The position numbers were made by a program, and so were the translations under genes. This document shows, in pieces, positions 1 to 6,119 of a stretch of 14,471 nt of DNA. Every line of letters starts with the position of its first letter. Within the stretch, counting starts at the first letter, position 1. The DNA is from an uncultured Veillonella sp. (GTDB taxonomy: Bacteria; Bacillota; Negativicutes; Veillonellales; Veillonellaceae): assembly GCA_934183145.1 (NCBI GenBank), contig CAKPSA010000022.1, positions 1-14,471 of the forward strand, written 5' to 3'. The notes below the pieces were generated by a model. The model made no database searches. It worked only from the letters and a program-made list of their open reading frames with translations, and was not told where the DNA came from.

Positions 1-255
1 GATATGCTATTATTTGATGCATACCATAAGGATGAACGAGGTGGTACGGGCGAAGTGTTCGACTGGTCTTGCTTAGATGAGTTTGAACGTCCCTTTATGC
101 TCGCAGGTGGTATCGACAGTACTAACGTGGCGCGTGCTATTCGCACAGTTCGCCCTTACGGCATAGATATCAGTAGCGGCATTGAAACAAATGGCGTGAA
201 AGACGATGAGAAGATTAAAGCTTTCACAAACATCGTGAGAACCGTAGCTCACTAA
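1..255 (+). CDS. trpF: Phosphoribosylanthranilate isomerase, 3' end only
   Basis: This is the last 84 codons of a gene that begins before the window; the reading frame is open from base 1 and stops at TAA 253-255. TrpF converts N-(5-phosphoribosyl)anthranilate to the carboxyphenylamino-deoxyribulose phosphate in tryptophan synthesis, in the cytoplasm, on a TIM-barrel fold. The visible C-terminal half has the family signatures in order: LLFDAYH, then GGTGEVFDW (beta-6 region), MLAGGIDSTNVARAI (phosphate-binding loop at beta-7), and GIDISSGIETNGVKDDEKI (beta-8 phosphate site). The order trpF-trpB-trpA supports the call. The stop is followed by 172 nt before trpB, unusually long for neighbours in a trp operon. 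The call is secure; only the 5' end is missing. Confidence 0.95.
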   Translation, partial: DMLLFDAYHKDERGGTGEVFDWSCLDEFERPFMLAGGIDSTNVARAIRTVRPYGIDISSGIETNGVKDDEKIKAFTNIVRTVAH

Positions 256-427
256 ATGTTGAGAGAATAAGGCCTATTATAGGTGAGTAATCACAAAAAA
301 TACATAAATCTAAGATATAATAATATTTTAGACACATCCGATGGAATTCATCGATTGTTGAGATAGATGCCAATAGTAACGCTATACAGGCGTGCTAGCA
401 GAAATGGTATATGGAAAGGTAAGTTAT
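256..427 (+). promoter_or_regulatory. trpF-trpB spacer with possible internal promoter
   Basis: The spacer is AT-rich and contains a perfect TATAAT at 316-321, but no convincing -35 box at 16-18 bp upstream (the best match, TCACAA at 291-296, is 19 bp away). A short inverted repeat, CCTAT-T-ATAGG, lies around 273-283, and GATG/CATC arms flank GAATT near 340-352. I see no run of Trp codons that would mark a leader-peptide attenuator, and no U-tailed terminator. It may hold a secondary promoter for trpBA, but this is weakly supported. Confidence 0.25.
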
Positions 428-1621
428 ATGAGTGAACAAAGACATGGTTATTTTGGCTCCTTCGGTGGCCAATTTATGCCAGAAACATTGATGAATGCAG
501 TCATCGAATTGGAAGAGGCATACAACAAGTACAAAGATGATCCTGATTTCGTGCGCGAACTTGAGGATTTACACAAAAAATATACAGGTCGTCCATCCCT
601 TTTATACTATGCAGATCGCATGACAAAAGACCTTGGGGGCGCCAAAATTTATTTGAAACGTGAAGATTTGAACCATACTGGTTCCCACAAATTGAACAAT
701 GTAATCGGCCAAATGTTATTGGCAAAACGCATGGGTAAAACTCGCGTTATTGCTGAAACTGGGGCCGGTCAACACGGTGTAGCAACAGCTACTATTGCTG
801 CGTTGATGGGCATGGAATGTGAAGTATACATGGGTGCTGAAGACTGCGAACGTCAAGCGCTTAACGTATATCGCATGGAGTTATTAGGTACTAAGGTGCA
901 TCCTGTAACAAGTGGTACTAGTACATTAAAAGATGCTGTTTCTGAAGCATTGCGCGAATGGACAAATCGCATGTCCGACACGCACTATGTATTGGGCTCC
1001 GTTATGGGTGCCCATCCATTCCCTATGATCGTTCGTGATTTCCAATCTATTATCAGTCGTGAAGCGCGTGAGCAAATCCTCGAAGCAGAAGGTAAGTTGC
1101 CAACGGCTGTTATGGCTTGTGTAGGGGGCGGTTCCAATGCGATGGGTATGTTCTATCACTTTATCCCTGATGAAGGCGTTCGCCTCATCGGTTGTGAAGC
1201 GGCAGGTCGCGGTATCGATACAGAGGAACATGCAGCGACAATTGCAAAAGGTTCTGTTGGTATCTTCCATGGCATGAAATCTTACTTCTGCCAAGACGAA
1301 GATGGCCAAATTGCTCCAGTATATTCTATCTCTGCAGGCCTTGATTACCCTGGTATCGGTCCTGAACATGCGTACTTGCACGATAGTGGTCGCGCTGAAT
1401 ACGTACCTGTAACAGATGATGAAGCAGTAGATGCTTTCGAATACTTGTCTCGTTTAGAGGGCATTATTCCAGCTATTGAAAGTGCTCATGCAGTGGCACA
1501 TGCGCGTAAAATTGCGCCTACTATGAGCAAGGACGATATCATTATTATTTGTTTATCTGGTCGTGGTGATAAAGACGTAGCGGCTATGGCGAAATACAGA
1601 GGGGTGGATCTTCATGAGTAA
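428..1621 (+). CDS. trpB: Tryptophan synthase beta subunit
   Basis: TrpB joins indole to serine with pyridoxal phosphate to give tryptophan; it works in the cytoplasm as an alpha2-beta2 complex with TrpA. The product is 397 residues, the normal family length. Visible landmarks are [15 protein letters not shown] at the N-terminus, HTGSHKLNN with the PLP lysine at residue 88, the [11 protein letters not shown] loop holding the catalytic glutamate, and the phosphate-binding [12 protein letters not shown]. The start at 428 is chosen because GGAAAGG (413-419) sits 8 nt upstream and the family N-terminus begins there; an in-frame ATG at 392 would add 12 unconserved residues and has no ribosome site. 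The 3' end overlaps trpA by 8 nt, which points to translational coupling and equal subunit output. Confidence 0.98.
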   Translation: MSEQRHGYFGSFGGQFMPETLMNAVIELEEAYNKYKDDPDFVRELEDLHKKYTGRPSLLYYADRMTKDLGGAKIYLKREDLNHTGSHKLNNVIGQMLLAKRMGKTRVIAETGAGQHGVATATIAALMGMECEVYMGAEDCERQALNVYRMELLGTKVHPVTSGTSTLKDAVSEALREWTNRMSDTHYVLGSVMGAHPFPMIVRDFQSIISREAREQILEAEGKLPTAVMACVGGGSNAMGMFYHFIPDEGVRLIGCEAAGRGIDTEEHAATIAKGSVGIFHGMKSYFCQDEDGQIAPVYSISAGLDYPGIGPEHAYLHDSGRAEYVPVTDDEAVDAFEYLSRLEGIIPAIESAHAVAHARKIAPTMSKDDIIIICLSGRGDKDVAAMAKYRGVDLHE

Positions 1622-2405
1622 AATTAAAGACGCTTTCACAAAGGGCAAGGCATTCATCCCATTCATTAGTGCTGGTGACCATGGTATTGAAAATACAGAA
1701 CGTTATATTCGCGTGATGGTGAAAGCCGGCGCCGACATGGTAGAAATCGGTATTCCATTCTCCGATCCAACAGCGGAAGGCCCAGTCATCCAAGAAGCGA
1801 GTACACGTGCACTTTCTACAGGTGTAAAAATCAACGATATCTTTGATATGGTGCGCCGTTTACGCACAGGCGAAGATGCAGTGACTATACCGCTCGTGTT
1901 CATGACTTACTTGAACCCAATCTATGTGTTCGGTCGTGAAAAATTCTTTACCCTCTGCGAAGAGGTTGGTATCTCTGGCGTTATCGTGCCAGATATGCCG
2001 TTTGAAGAAAAAGGCGAACTTGCGAGCATTGCTAATAAACACGGTGTTGAAGTGGTATCCTTGATTGCTCCAACATCTGAAAACCGCATTGAAATGATCG
2101 CAAAAGACGCAGAAGGTTTTGTATACTGCGTATCTTCTCTTGGTGTTACAGGTATGCGTAGCGAAATCAAAACGGATATTAAATCCATCGTTGAAACCAT
2201 TCGCAAATATACAGATATTCCTGTAGCCGTTGGTTTTGGTATTTCTACACCAGACCAAGCGGAAGCAATGGCGCGCGTATCTGACGGTGCTATCGTAGGC
2301 TCTGCTATCGTTAAAATCGTGGCAGAACACGGCGAACATGCAGACAAAGCATTATTTGACTACGTACAATCTATGAAACAAGCTGTGCTAAAAGCTGACG
2401 CATAA
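1614..2405 (+). CDS. trpA: Tryptophan synthase alpha subunit
   Basis: TrpA cleaves indole-3-glycerol phosphate to indole, which is channelled to TrpB. The product is 263 residues, full length for this TIM-barrel family. Family motifs seen are [30 protein letters not shown] (residues 42-60), [30 protein letters not shown] and the phosphate-binding GSAIVKI. The first catalytic acid is Glu44 (Glu49 in Salmonella). The position equal to Salmonella Asp60 is glutamate here (E55, codon GAA 1776-1778), giving AEGP instead of the classic ADGP. The carboxylate is kept, so an active enzyme is likely. The ATG lies inside the end of trpB; AGAGGGG at 1598-1604 serves as ribosome site within trpB. This is the last gene of the operon and a strong terminator follows. 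Confidence 0.97.
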   Translation: MSKIKDAFTKGKAFIPFISAGDHGIENTERYIRVMVKAGADMVEIGIPFSDPTAEGPVIQEASTRALSTGVKINDIFDMVRRLRTGEDAVTIPLVFMTYLNPIYVFGREKFFTLCEEVGISGVIVPDMPFEEKGELASIANKHGVEVVSLIAPTSENRIEMIAKDAEGFVYCVSSLGVTGMRSEIKTDIKSIVETIRKYTDIPVAVGFGISTPDQAEAMARVSDGAIVGSAIVKIVAEHGEHADKALFDYVQSMKQAVLKADA

Positions 2406-2447
2406 TAACAGCTACTGCATAATAAAATAGATAATACAATACATACT

Positions 2448-2483
2448 AAAAAGGACGTTATACATGTGTATAACGTCCTTTTT
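2448..2483. terminator. Bidirectional terminator between trpA and the small secreted-protein gene
   Basis: A perfect 16-bp stem (2448-2463 with 2468-2483) closes a 4-nt ATGT loop. The stem starts with five A and ends with five T, so it reads as an intrinsic terminator on both strands. It would stop trpBA transcripts from the left and transcripts of the minus-strand gene at 2544-2834 from the right. Confidence 0.93.
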
Positions 2484-2489
2484 AGGTTA

Positions 2490-2514
2490 GTTAGTTTAGT
2501 TATGTGTTATATGA
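2490..2514 (+). repeat. Short dispersed repeat, copy 1
   Basis: The stretch GTTAGTTTAGTTA-TGTG-TTATATGA recurs at 9524-9550 with all 25 bases conserved and two single-base insertions. Here it lies just past the bidirectional terminator and is followed by a small ACTGG/CCAGT hairpin (2514-2527). Function unknown; the sequence is low in complexity, so chance is not excluded. Confidence 0.4.
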
Positions 2515-2543
2515 CTGGATAACCAGTTATGAAAGGGGAATGA

Positions 2544-2834
2544 TTAGCCGTTTGTAGATTCGGAACGTTGATGACGTTCGCTGCGTTTTGCAGTTGCATT
2601 TTTGTCATGTTTTTCACGTTCAGAAATTTTGTGTTTTCTATGTTTCTTTTGATCTGGTTTGAACCATGGATGAGCACTGCTATCTACTGTGCCATCATCG
2701 TTTTTAACCATGCGATGGTTTTCACCGATTTTGAAGTGGTAATCTTTGGCTTGTGCTACATTGGCACCAATACCAACTGATAAGAATGCTGCCAAGCTGG
2801 CCATAGCTACTACTTTAGTCAATTTAGCGTTCAT
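2544..2834 (-). CDS. Small secreted basic, His-rich protein of unknown function
   Basis: I do not recognise this family. The product is 96 residues. The N-terminus is a typical Sec signal peptide: a short basic start (MNAKLTK), a hydrophobic core (VVAMASLAAFLSVGIGA) and an AQA cleavage site after residue 29, so it should be exported. The mature 67 residues have no cysteine, are rich in Lys, Arg and His (about 11 K, 6 R, 7 H against 11 acids), and contain the cluster KKHRKHK; the C-terminal half looks disordered. AGGAGA at 2843-2848 lies 8 nt before the ATG, which supports this start. It is a single-gene unit, divergent from the DUF805 cluster and ending at the shared terminator. The charge pattern could suit binding to metal, nucleic acid, lipopolysaccharide or cell wall, but nothing in the sequence decides this. 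Confidence 0.85.
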   Translation of the reverse strand: MNAKLTKVVAMASLAAFLSVGIGANVAQAKDYHFKIGENHRMVKNDDGTVDSSAHPWFKPDQKKHRKHKISEREKHDKNATAKRSERHQRSESTNG

Positions 2835-2848
2835 AATTATTATCTCCT

Positions 2849-2975
2849 ATACAAACTTAATTGCACGAATTTTAGTTGTAAAAAATATATTATTAGTATA
2901 GATAAATTTAATGAAGAAAAAATGAAATGATAGGGTTGGTAAAGCATAGTATAATAGGGTTATCTAAGTTTGTAT
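2849..2975. promoter_or_regulatory. Divergent promoter region with a perfect 11-bp inverted repeat
   Basis: Between the secreted-protein gene and the DUF805 cluster, TAAGTTTGTAT occurs on the + strand at 2965-2975 and in exact reverse complement at 2849-2859. Each copy begins the same distance (9 nt between) after a -10-like hexamer pointing the same way: TATAAT at 2950-2955 on the + strand and TAAAAT at 2874-2869 on the minus strand. Both lack a good -35 box. The copies would therefore sit at, or just after, the two transcription starts. This suggests common control of the two divergent units, by a protein or through the 5' ends of the RNAs. Confidence 0.5.
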
Positions 2976-3000
2976 CATATCTAAATATAGTAGGAGATTT

Positions 3001-3924
3001 ATGAAGCAGAGAGTATTTAAAGTCCTCTATCGTGAGCTAGTAGAAAACTATGCGAATCATAAGGGACGAACAACGACAGCCGATTTTTGGCTTACCATCA
3101 GTGCTATGACCTTTGTATATGGTCTAGTTACATTTATAACAGGCCTTGCCACATTCATACCTTCTGGATTTTTATATGCCCTATCCTTAGGGGGCGGCGT
3201 ATTGACAGCATTAACAGTAGTGTTAGTGTTGCCCACCATTATGATGGTAGCGAGACGGTTACGCGATTCTAATAATGATCCAACCTTGATGATCCTTATC
3301 TTTGTTCCTATTTTAGGATGGATTGCGTTGCTCTATTTATTATGTAAAAGATCGGCTCTCAAACAAGAATCAAGTATAACTAATGAACAGATATCTGTAG
3401 AATCTAGTATAAATGAAAAGCAATCTGTTTCGGGAGCCTTCATCGTGGCTCTTCTTGTTTTAGGCTGGGTTGCAAACAGTATAGGTACCTCTATGATGGG
3501 CCATAACTATATGGTAGAAGAAACAGCCTTTGGAAATTTAGGTAATGGCGCTTTCACAAAGAAAGCAAACCGTTTACTACGTAGTGATTCTGCCACAACA
3601 GAAGGCTATCTAGTGGTGAAGGAATATTACAAAGCACTGGCTGATGGCGATTATCATAGTGCGTATCGCGATTTGAGCAGTCGTGAAATGGAACGATATG
3701 GCACCTTTGATCTCTGGCAGCAAGCTAAGGTAAAGGAACAACGTTCTGCTGTAGAATCTATACGATTGGATTATGTATCTCAAGATGTGGATGATGATGT
3801 AACGGTGGATTATATCGGATATAGGGTAGACTTTGTAGATAAAAGCCCATCCATGTTAGTCCGCTTATATAATGTAGGTAATGGCTGGAAAATCGTTGGT
3901 TTTGAAGAGTTTGAGGAGGACTAG
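3001..3924 (+). CDS. DUF805 membrane protein with C-terminal extracytoplasmic domain
   Basis: The N-terminal part (about 1-118) is a DUF805 domain, a bacterial inner-membrane family of unknown function: NYANHKGRTTTADFW, three membrane segments (about 31-52, 57-82, 95-115) and the RRLRD loop. Its motifs are worn: the usual GRASRSEYW is GRTTTADFW, and RRxHD-GRSGW is RRLRDSNNDPT. A polar linker (119-143) leads to a fourth membrane segment (144-163). The last 100 or so residues are soluble; VVKEYYKALADGDYHSAYRDLS followed by beta-rich sequence resembles NTF2-like or DUF4878-type domains, and topology would place it outside the membrane. Compared with the other three DUF805 proteins here it is about 100-130 residues longer. 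The next gene starts 4 nt after its stop, so the two are coupled. AGGAGA precedes the ATG at a short spacing. Confidence 0.88.
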   Translation: MKQRVFKVLYRELVENYANHKGRTTTADFWLTISAMTFVYGLVTFITGLATFIPSGFLYALSLGGGVLTALTVVLVLPTIMMVARRLRDSNNDPTLMILIFVPILGWIALLYLLCKRSALKQESSITNEQISVESSINEKQSVSGAFIVALLVLGWVANSIGTSMMGHNYMVEETAFGNLGNGAFTKKANRLLRSDSATTEGYLVVKEYYKALADGDYHSAYRDLSSREMERYGTFDLWQQAKVKEQRSAVESIRLDYVSQDVDDDVTVDYIGYRVDFVDKSPSMLVRLYNVGNGWKIVGFEEFEED

Positions 3925-3927
3925 GTC

Positions 3928-4497
3928 ATGGCATCAGTAAATGTATATGATTTGAACTATACCGATGCTTTTGTGCTAGGCATCAAAAACTACGCCAATT
4001 TTAAAGGTCGTGCGAGCCGTAGTGAGTATTGGCGATTTATGGCTGGAATGATGATGGTTCAAGGAACACTAGGGGTAGTAGCTGTACTCTGTAAAGGTGT
4101 TGGGCTCTATAATTTTGAGTCTATTATTGATACGATCACGTTATTAGTAACTTTATTTTTCGTGCTTCCCAATATTGCCATCACAGCACGCCGTATGCAT
4201 GATATTGGCCGTAGTGGCTGGACTCAGCTAATTTCCTTTATTCCTATTATAGGCTTCTTTATATTCTTAACTTACGAATTGAAACGTGGCGATGAAGGAG
4301 AGAATGGTTACGGTGAAAGAACTGCCTATATTCCTATTACTGCTAGCGTAAGTCAATCCACGGGGCTTGAGGAAACTCCATCTCGAAAACAAGACTGGAT
4401 TATGGGCATTACCATATTTGTTCTTCAATCTATCGCATTTGGTAATACCATCGGTGATATATTATGGTATGGCATTAATGCTAATGGCTACATCTAG
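3928..4497 (+). CDS. DUF805 family inner-membrane protein
   Basis: The product has 189 residues and a well-kept DUF805 domain: NYANFKGRASRSEYWRF at 21-37, then membrane segments at about 38-55, 65-86 and 98-116, the loop TARRMHDIGRSGW (87-98), and KRGDEGENGYG after the third segment. After the domain comes a linker with STGLEETPS (144-152), also seen in the fourth family member, and one more hydrophobic segment (about 157-176). The biochemical role of DUF805 is not established. GAGGAGGA at 3913-3920, inside the end of the preceding gene, is a strong ribosome site and fixes the start. I see no terminator with a U tail in the 218 nt after it. Confidence 0.92.
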   Translation: MASVNVYDLNYTDAFVLGIKNYANFKGRASRSEYWRFMAGMMMVQGTLGVVAVLCKGVGLYNFESIIDTITLLVTLFFVLPNIAITARRMHDIGRSGWTQLISFIPIIGFFIFLTYELKRGDEGENGYGERTAYIPITASVSQSTGLEETPSRKQDWIMGITIFVLQSIAFGNTIGDILWYGINANGYI

Positions 4498-4560
4498 TAT
4501 TAACCTGCATTAAATAGCATAATTATTATTTTATTTTATAAAAGTTTAACAACTCCTTTA

Positions 4561-4588
4561 TAGACAATATAACACTTTGTAGTAAAAT
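4561..4588 (+). promoter_or_regulatory. Promoter for the zinc-ribbon DUF805 gene
   Basis: TAGACA (4561-4566) and TAAAAT (4583-4588) each match the sigma-70 consensus at five of six positions and are 16 bp apart. Transcription would start near 4595, leaving a leader of about 120 nt. That leader contains ATCTAAGTT (4636-4644), nine bases shared with the element at 2962-2970 upstream of the first DUF805 gene. Confidence 0.6.
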
Positions 4589-4715
4589 GAAATCAAGATG
4601 AATTTAAAAATATAGATATGATTGTGTTAAAACATATCTAAGTTACTATATGTGTTTAGAACAACAGGACTTTATGAGATTCACTGTTTCCTGCTGTGGA
4701 TGGAAGGAGTTTAGT

Positions 4716-5351
4716 ATGAGACCTTGTCCATATTGTGGACACGAGGTGTTAAAAAGTGAACGATACTGTCCAAACTGTGGCCGTATCCGTAAAGCACCCA
4801 TTTCGTTAGATAAATATAGTCTAGGAATGATTGAGAACTTTAAACAATGTTTTGTTTATAAATACGCCGACTTTGAAGGCCGTGCCAGCCGTAGTGAATA
4901 TTGGAACTTCTTTTTGGTGTATCAATTGCTCTTTGTAGCTATTCTATTCACCTGTGCATTCTTGAGTTATATTAGTCCTCTCTCCAGTGCAGTTGGTGTT
5001 GGATTTGGCCTAGTAATTTTAGTCCTATTGTCCGTTGTCATGGTCATTCCTGGCGTGGCTGTTGCAGTACGACGCTTGCACGATCAAGGCCGTTCTGGTG
5101 GACTTGTCTTTGTTGGCCTCGTTCCTGTTATTGGTACAATTATATTGTTAGTGTTAATGGCTCTTCCTGGTGAAAGCCATACAAACCGTTTTGGATCACC
5201 AACAGGACACGTTATCCTCACAAAACAAATGGCCCATGAAATTGGCTTAATAGATGCTACACCTACAACAGGCCTTACAGCAGGACTATTATGCGCTATC
5301 CTTGTACTATGGTTCTTGGTAGATCGATTGCTAACAACAAGTGTGATGTAA
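4716..5351 (+). CDS. DUF805 membrane protein with N-terminal zinc ribbon
   Basis: The 211-residue product starts with a zinc-ribbon, CPYCG at 4-8 and CPNCG at 18-22, the four cysteines being C4, C7, C18 and C21. A DUF805 domain follows: YADFEGRASRSEYWNF (50-65), membrane segments at about 66-87, 93-118 and 128-150, VRRLHDQGRSGG (118-129) and PGESHTNRFGSPTG. A tail with IGLIDATP and a last hydrophobic segment (188-206) matches the layout of its neighbours. I start at 4716 because AAGGAG (4704-4709) lies 6 nt upstream and the zinc motif begins at once; an in-frame ATG at 4650 lacks a ribosome site. Zinc ribbon plus DUF805 is a known kind of arrangement (zinc-ribbon leaders occur on many membrane proteins), but its purpose is unknown. 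A strong terminator follows. Confidence 0.9.
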   Translation: MRPCPYCGHEVLKSERYCPNCGRIRKAPISLDKYSLGMIENFKQCFVYKYADFEGRASRSEYWNFFLVYQLLFVAILFTCAFLSYISPLSSAVGVGFGLVILVLLSVVMVIPGVAVAVRRLHDQGRSGGLVFVGLVPVIGTIILLVLMALPGESHTNRFGSPTGHVILTKQMAHEIGLIDATPTTGLTAGLLCAILVLWFLVDRLLTTSVM

Positions 5352-5373
5352 AAAATAAAATAAATATACAAAT

Positions 5374-5409
5374 AACAGCCTTTTGCATGGTGCAAGAGGC
5401 TGTTTTGTT
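5374..5409 (+). terminator. Intrinsic terminator after the zinc-ribbon DUF805 gene
   Basis: A 14-bp stem (5374-5387 with 5391-5404, one G-T pair) closes a 3-nt TGG loop, with the T-rich run TTTTGTT (5403-5409). It ends the transcript from 4595 and separates the fourth DUF805 gene. Confidence 0.9.
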
Positions 5410-5410
5410 G

Positions 5411-5416
5411 TATAAT
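5411..5416 (+). promoter_or_regulatory. Possible -10 box for the fourth DUF805 gene
   Basis: A perfect TATAAT lies 40 nt before the ATG at 5456 and right after the terminator, where a new promoter would be needed. The sequence 16-18 bp upstream falls within the terminator stem and is not a good -35 box, so support is partial. Confidence 0.35.
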
Positions 5417-5455
5417 AAATTAATTTCAATTTGTCATTTGATAGGAGAGAGAATT

Positions 5456-5986
5456 ATGACTGATTTAAACATTAAAAACCTTTCGTATGTTGATAATTTT
5501 AAGCATTCTGTAGTTGGTAATTTTGTAAACTTCCGTACTAGAGCTAGTCGCAGTGAATATTGGCGCTTTACAGCGGTTACAGTTGTCATAGGTTTTGTAT
5601 TTACTCTATTAAGATTTATTTTTGGCCATTCATTCTTGGGATCACTTATTAATTTATTATCTTTTGCCTATACTTGTGTTATGTTTTTACCGTCTCTTGG
5701 TATTGCAGTTCGTCGTTTACATGATATAAATAAATCTGGATGGTTTTGGCTAATTATATTTGTTCCGATCATCGGTCTTGTATATGTCATTTATTTATTG
5801 GCTAAACCGGGTGATGCAGGTGATAACCAATATGGTTCTCCAACAAGCTATGAAGTAATTACTGCTGAAGAAGCTGCTCGTACAGGTCTTAAAGAAACAC
5901 CATCTGAAAGCATGGACCAAAAAGCAATGCTAGCATGTATTTGCCTTACAGTTTTTAATATTTGGATGTCCTTTTTAGCACTATAA
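5456..5986 (+). CDS. DUF805 family inner-membrane protein
   Basis: This 176-residue product is the shortest of the four paralogues. It shows the family landmarks clearly: NFVNFRTRASRSEYWRF (22-38), membrane segments at about 40-58, 61-84 and 96-115, VRRLHDINKSGWFW (85-98), KPGDAGDNQYGSPTSY (117-132), the linker RTGLKETPS (142-150) and a last hydrophobic segment (157-175). It is most like the protein at 3928-4497, including the shared TGL-ETPS linker. The start is at 5456 because AGGAGAGA (5443-5450) lies 5-7 nt upstream; upstream in-frame codons run back through the preceding terminator and cannot be coding. It appears to be transcribed alone, between two terminators. Function unknown. Confidence 0.92.
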   Translation: MTDLNIKNLSYVDNFKHSVVGNFVNFRTRASRSEYWRFTAVTVVIGFVFTLLRFIFGHSFLGSLINLLSFAYTCVMFLPSLGIAVRRLHDINKSGWFWLIIFVPIIGLVYVIYLLAKPGDAGDNQYGSPTSYEVITAEEAARTGLKETPSESMDQKAMLACICLTVFNIWMSFLAL

Positions 5987-6008
5987 TGTAAAGTCTATTT
6001 ATATGAAT

Positions 6009-6047
6009 ATGCCACCTTTATTGGAACATAATAAAGGTGGCATTTTT
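6009..6047 (+). terminator. Intrinsic terminator after the fourth DUF805 gene
   Basis: A perfect 14-bp stem (6009-6022 with 6030-6043) closes a 7-nt GGAACAT loop and runs into five T (6043-6047). It insulates the DUF805 cluster from the ileS promoter. Confidence 0.93.
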
Positions 6048-6083
6048 ATATGTTATATCTATAAATTTAAACTATCTATACAG

Positions 6084-6113
6084 TTGACAACTCCCCCTCA
6101 CGAGACCTATAAT
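6084..6113 (+). promoter_or_regulatory. ileS promoter, full consensus
   Basis: TTGACA (6084-6089) and TATAAT (6108-6113) are both perfect sigma-70 hexamers, 18 bp apart. Transcription should start near 6120, giving a leader of about 290 nt that holds the T-box. A strong promoter is expected for a unit controlled by premature termination. Confidence 0.9.
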
Positions 6114-6119
6114 TATCTA

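Noticed and set aside
392..427. Upstream in-frame ATG for trpB at 392
   Set aside because: No ribosome site before it; the added 12 residues are not part of the family N-terminus, while GGAAAGG is well placed for 428.
256..427. Trp leader-peptide attenuator or riboswitch
   Set aside because: No tandem Trp codons, no T-box core sequence and no alternative terminator pair were found in the spacer.
926..1381. Long minus-strand open frame opposite trpB
   Set aside because: It is antisense to a certain gene, has no ribosome site, and is rich in Cys, His, Phe and Arg as expected from reading a coding strand backwards. The same holds for minus-strand frames opposite trpA and ileS.
4650..4715. Longer N-terminus for the zinc-ribbon DUF805 protein
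   Set aside because: No ribosome site at 4650; AAGGAG at 4704-4709 fits the start at 4716, where the zinc motif begins.
5291..5455. Longer N-terminus for the fourth DUF805 protein
   Set aside because: It would overlap the preceding gene in another frame and run through a strong terminator; AGGAGAGA fits the start at 5456.
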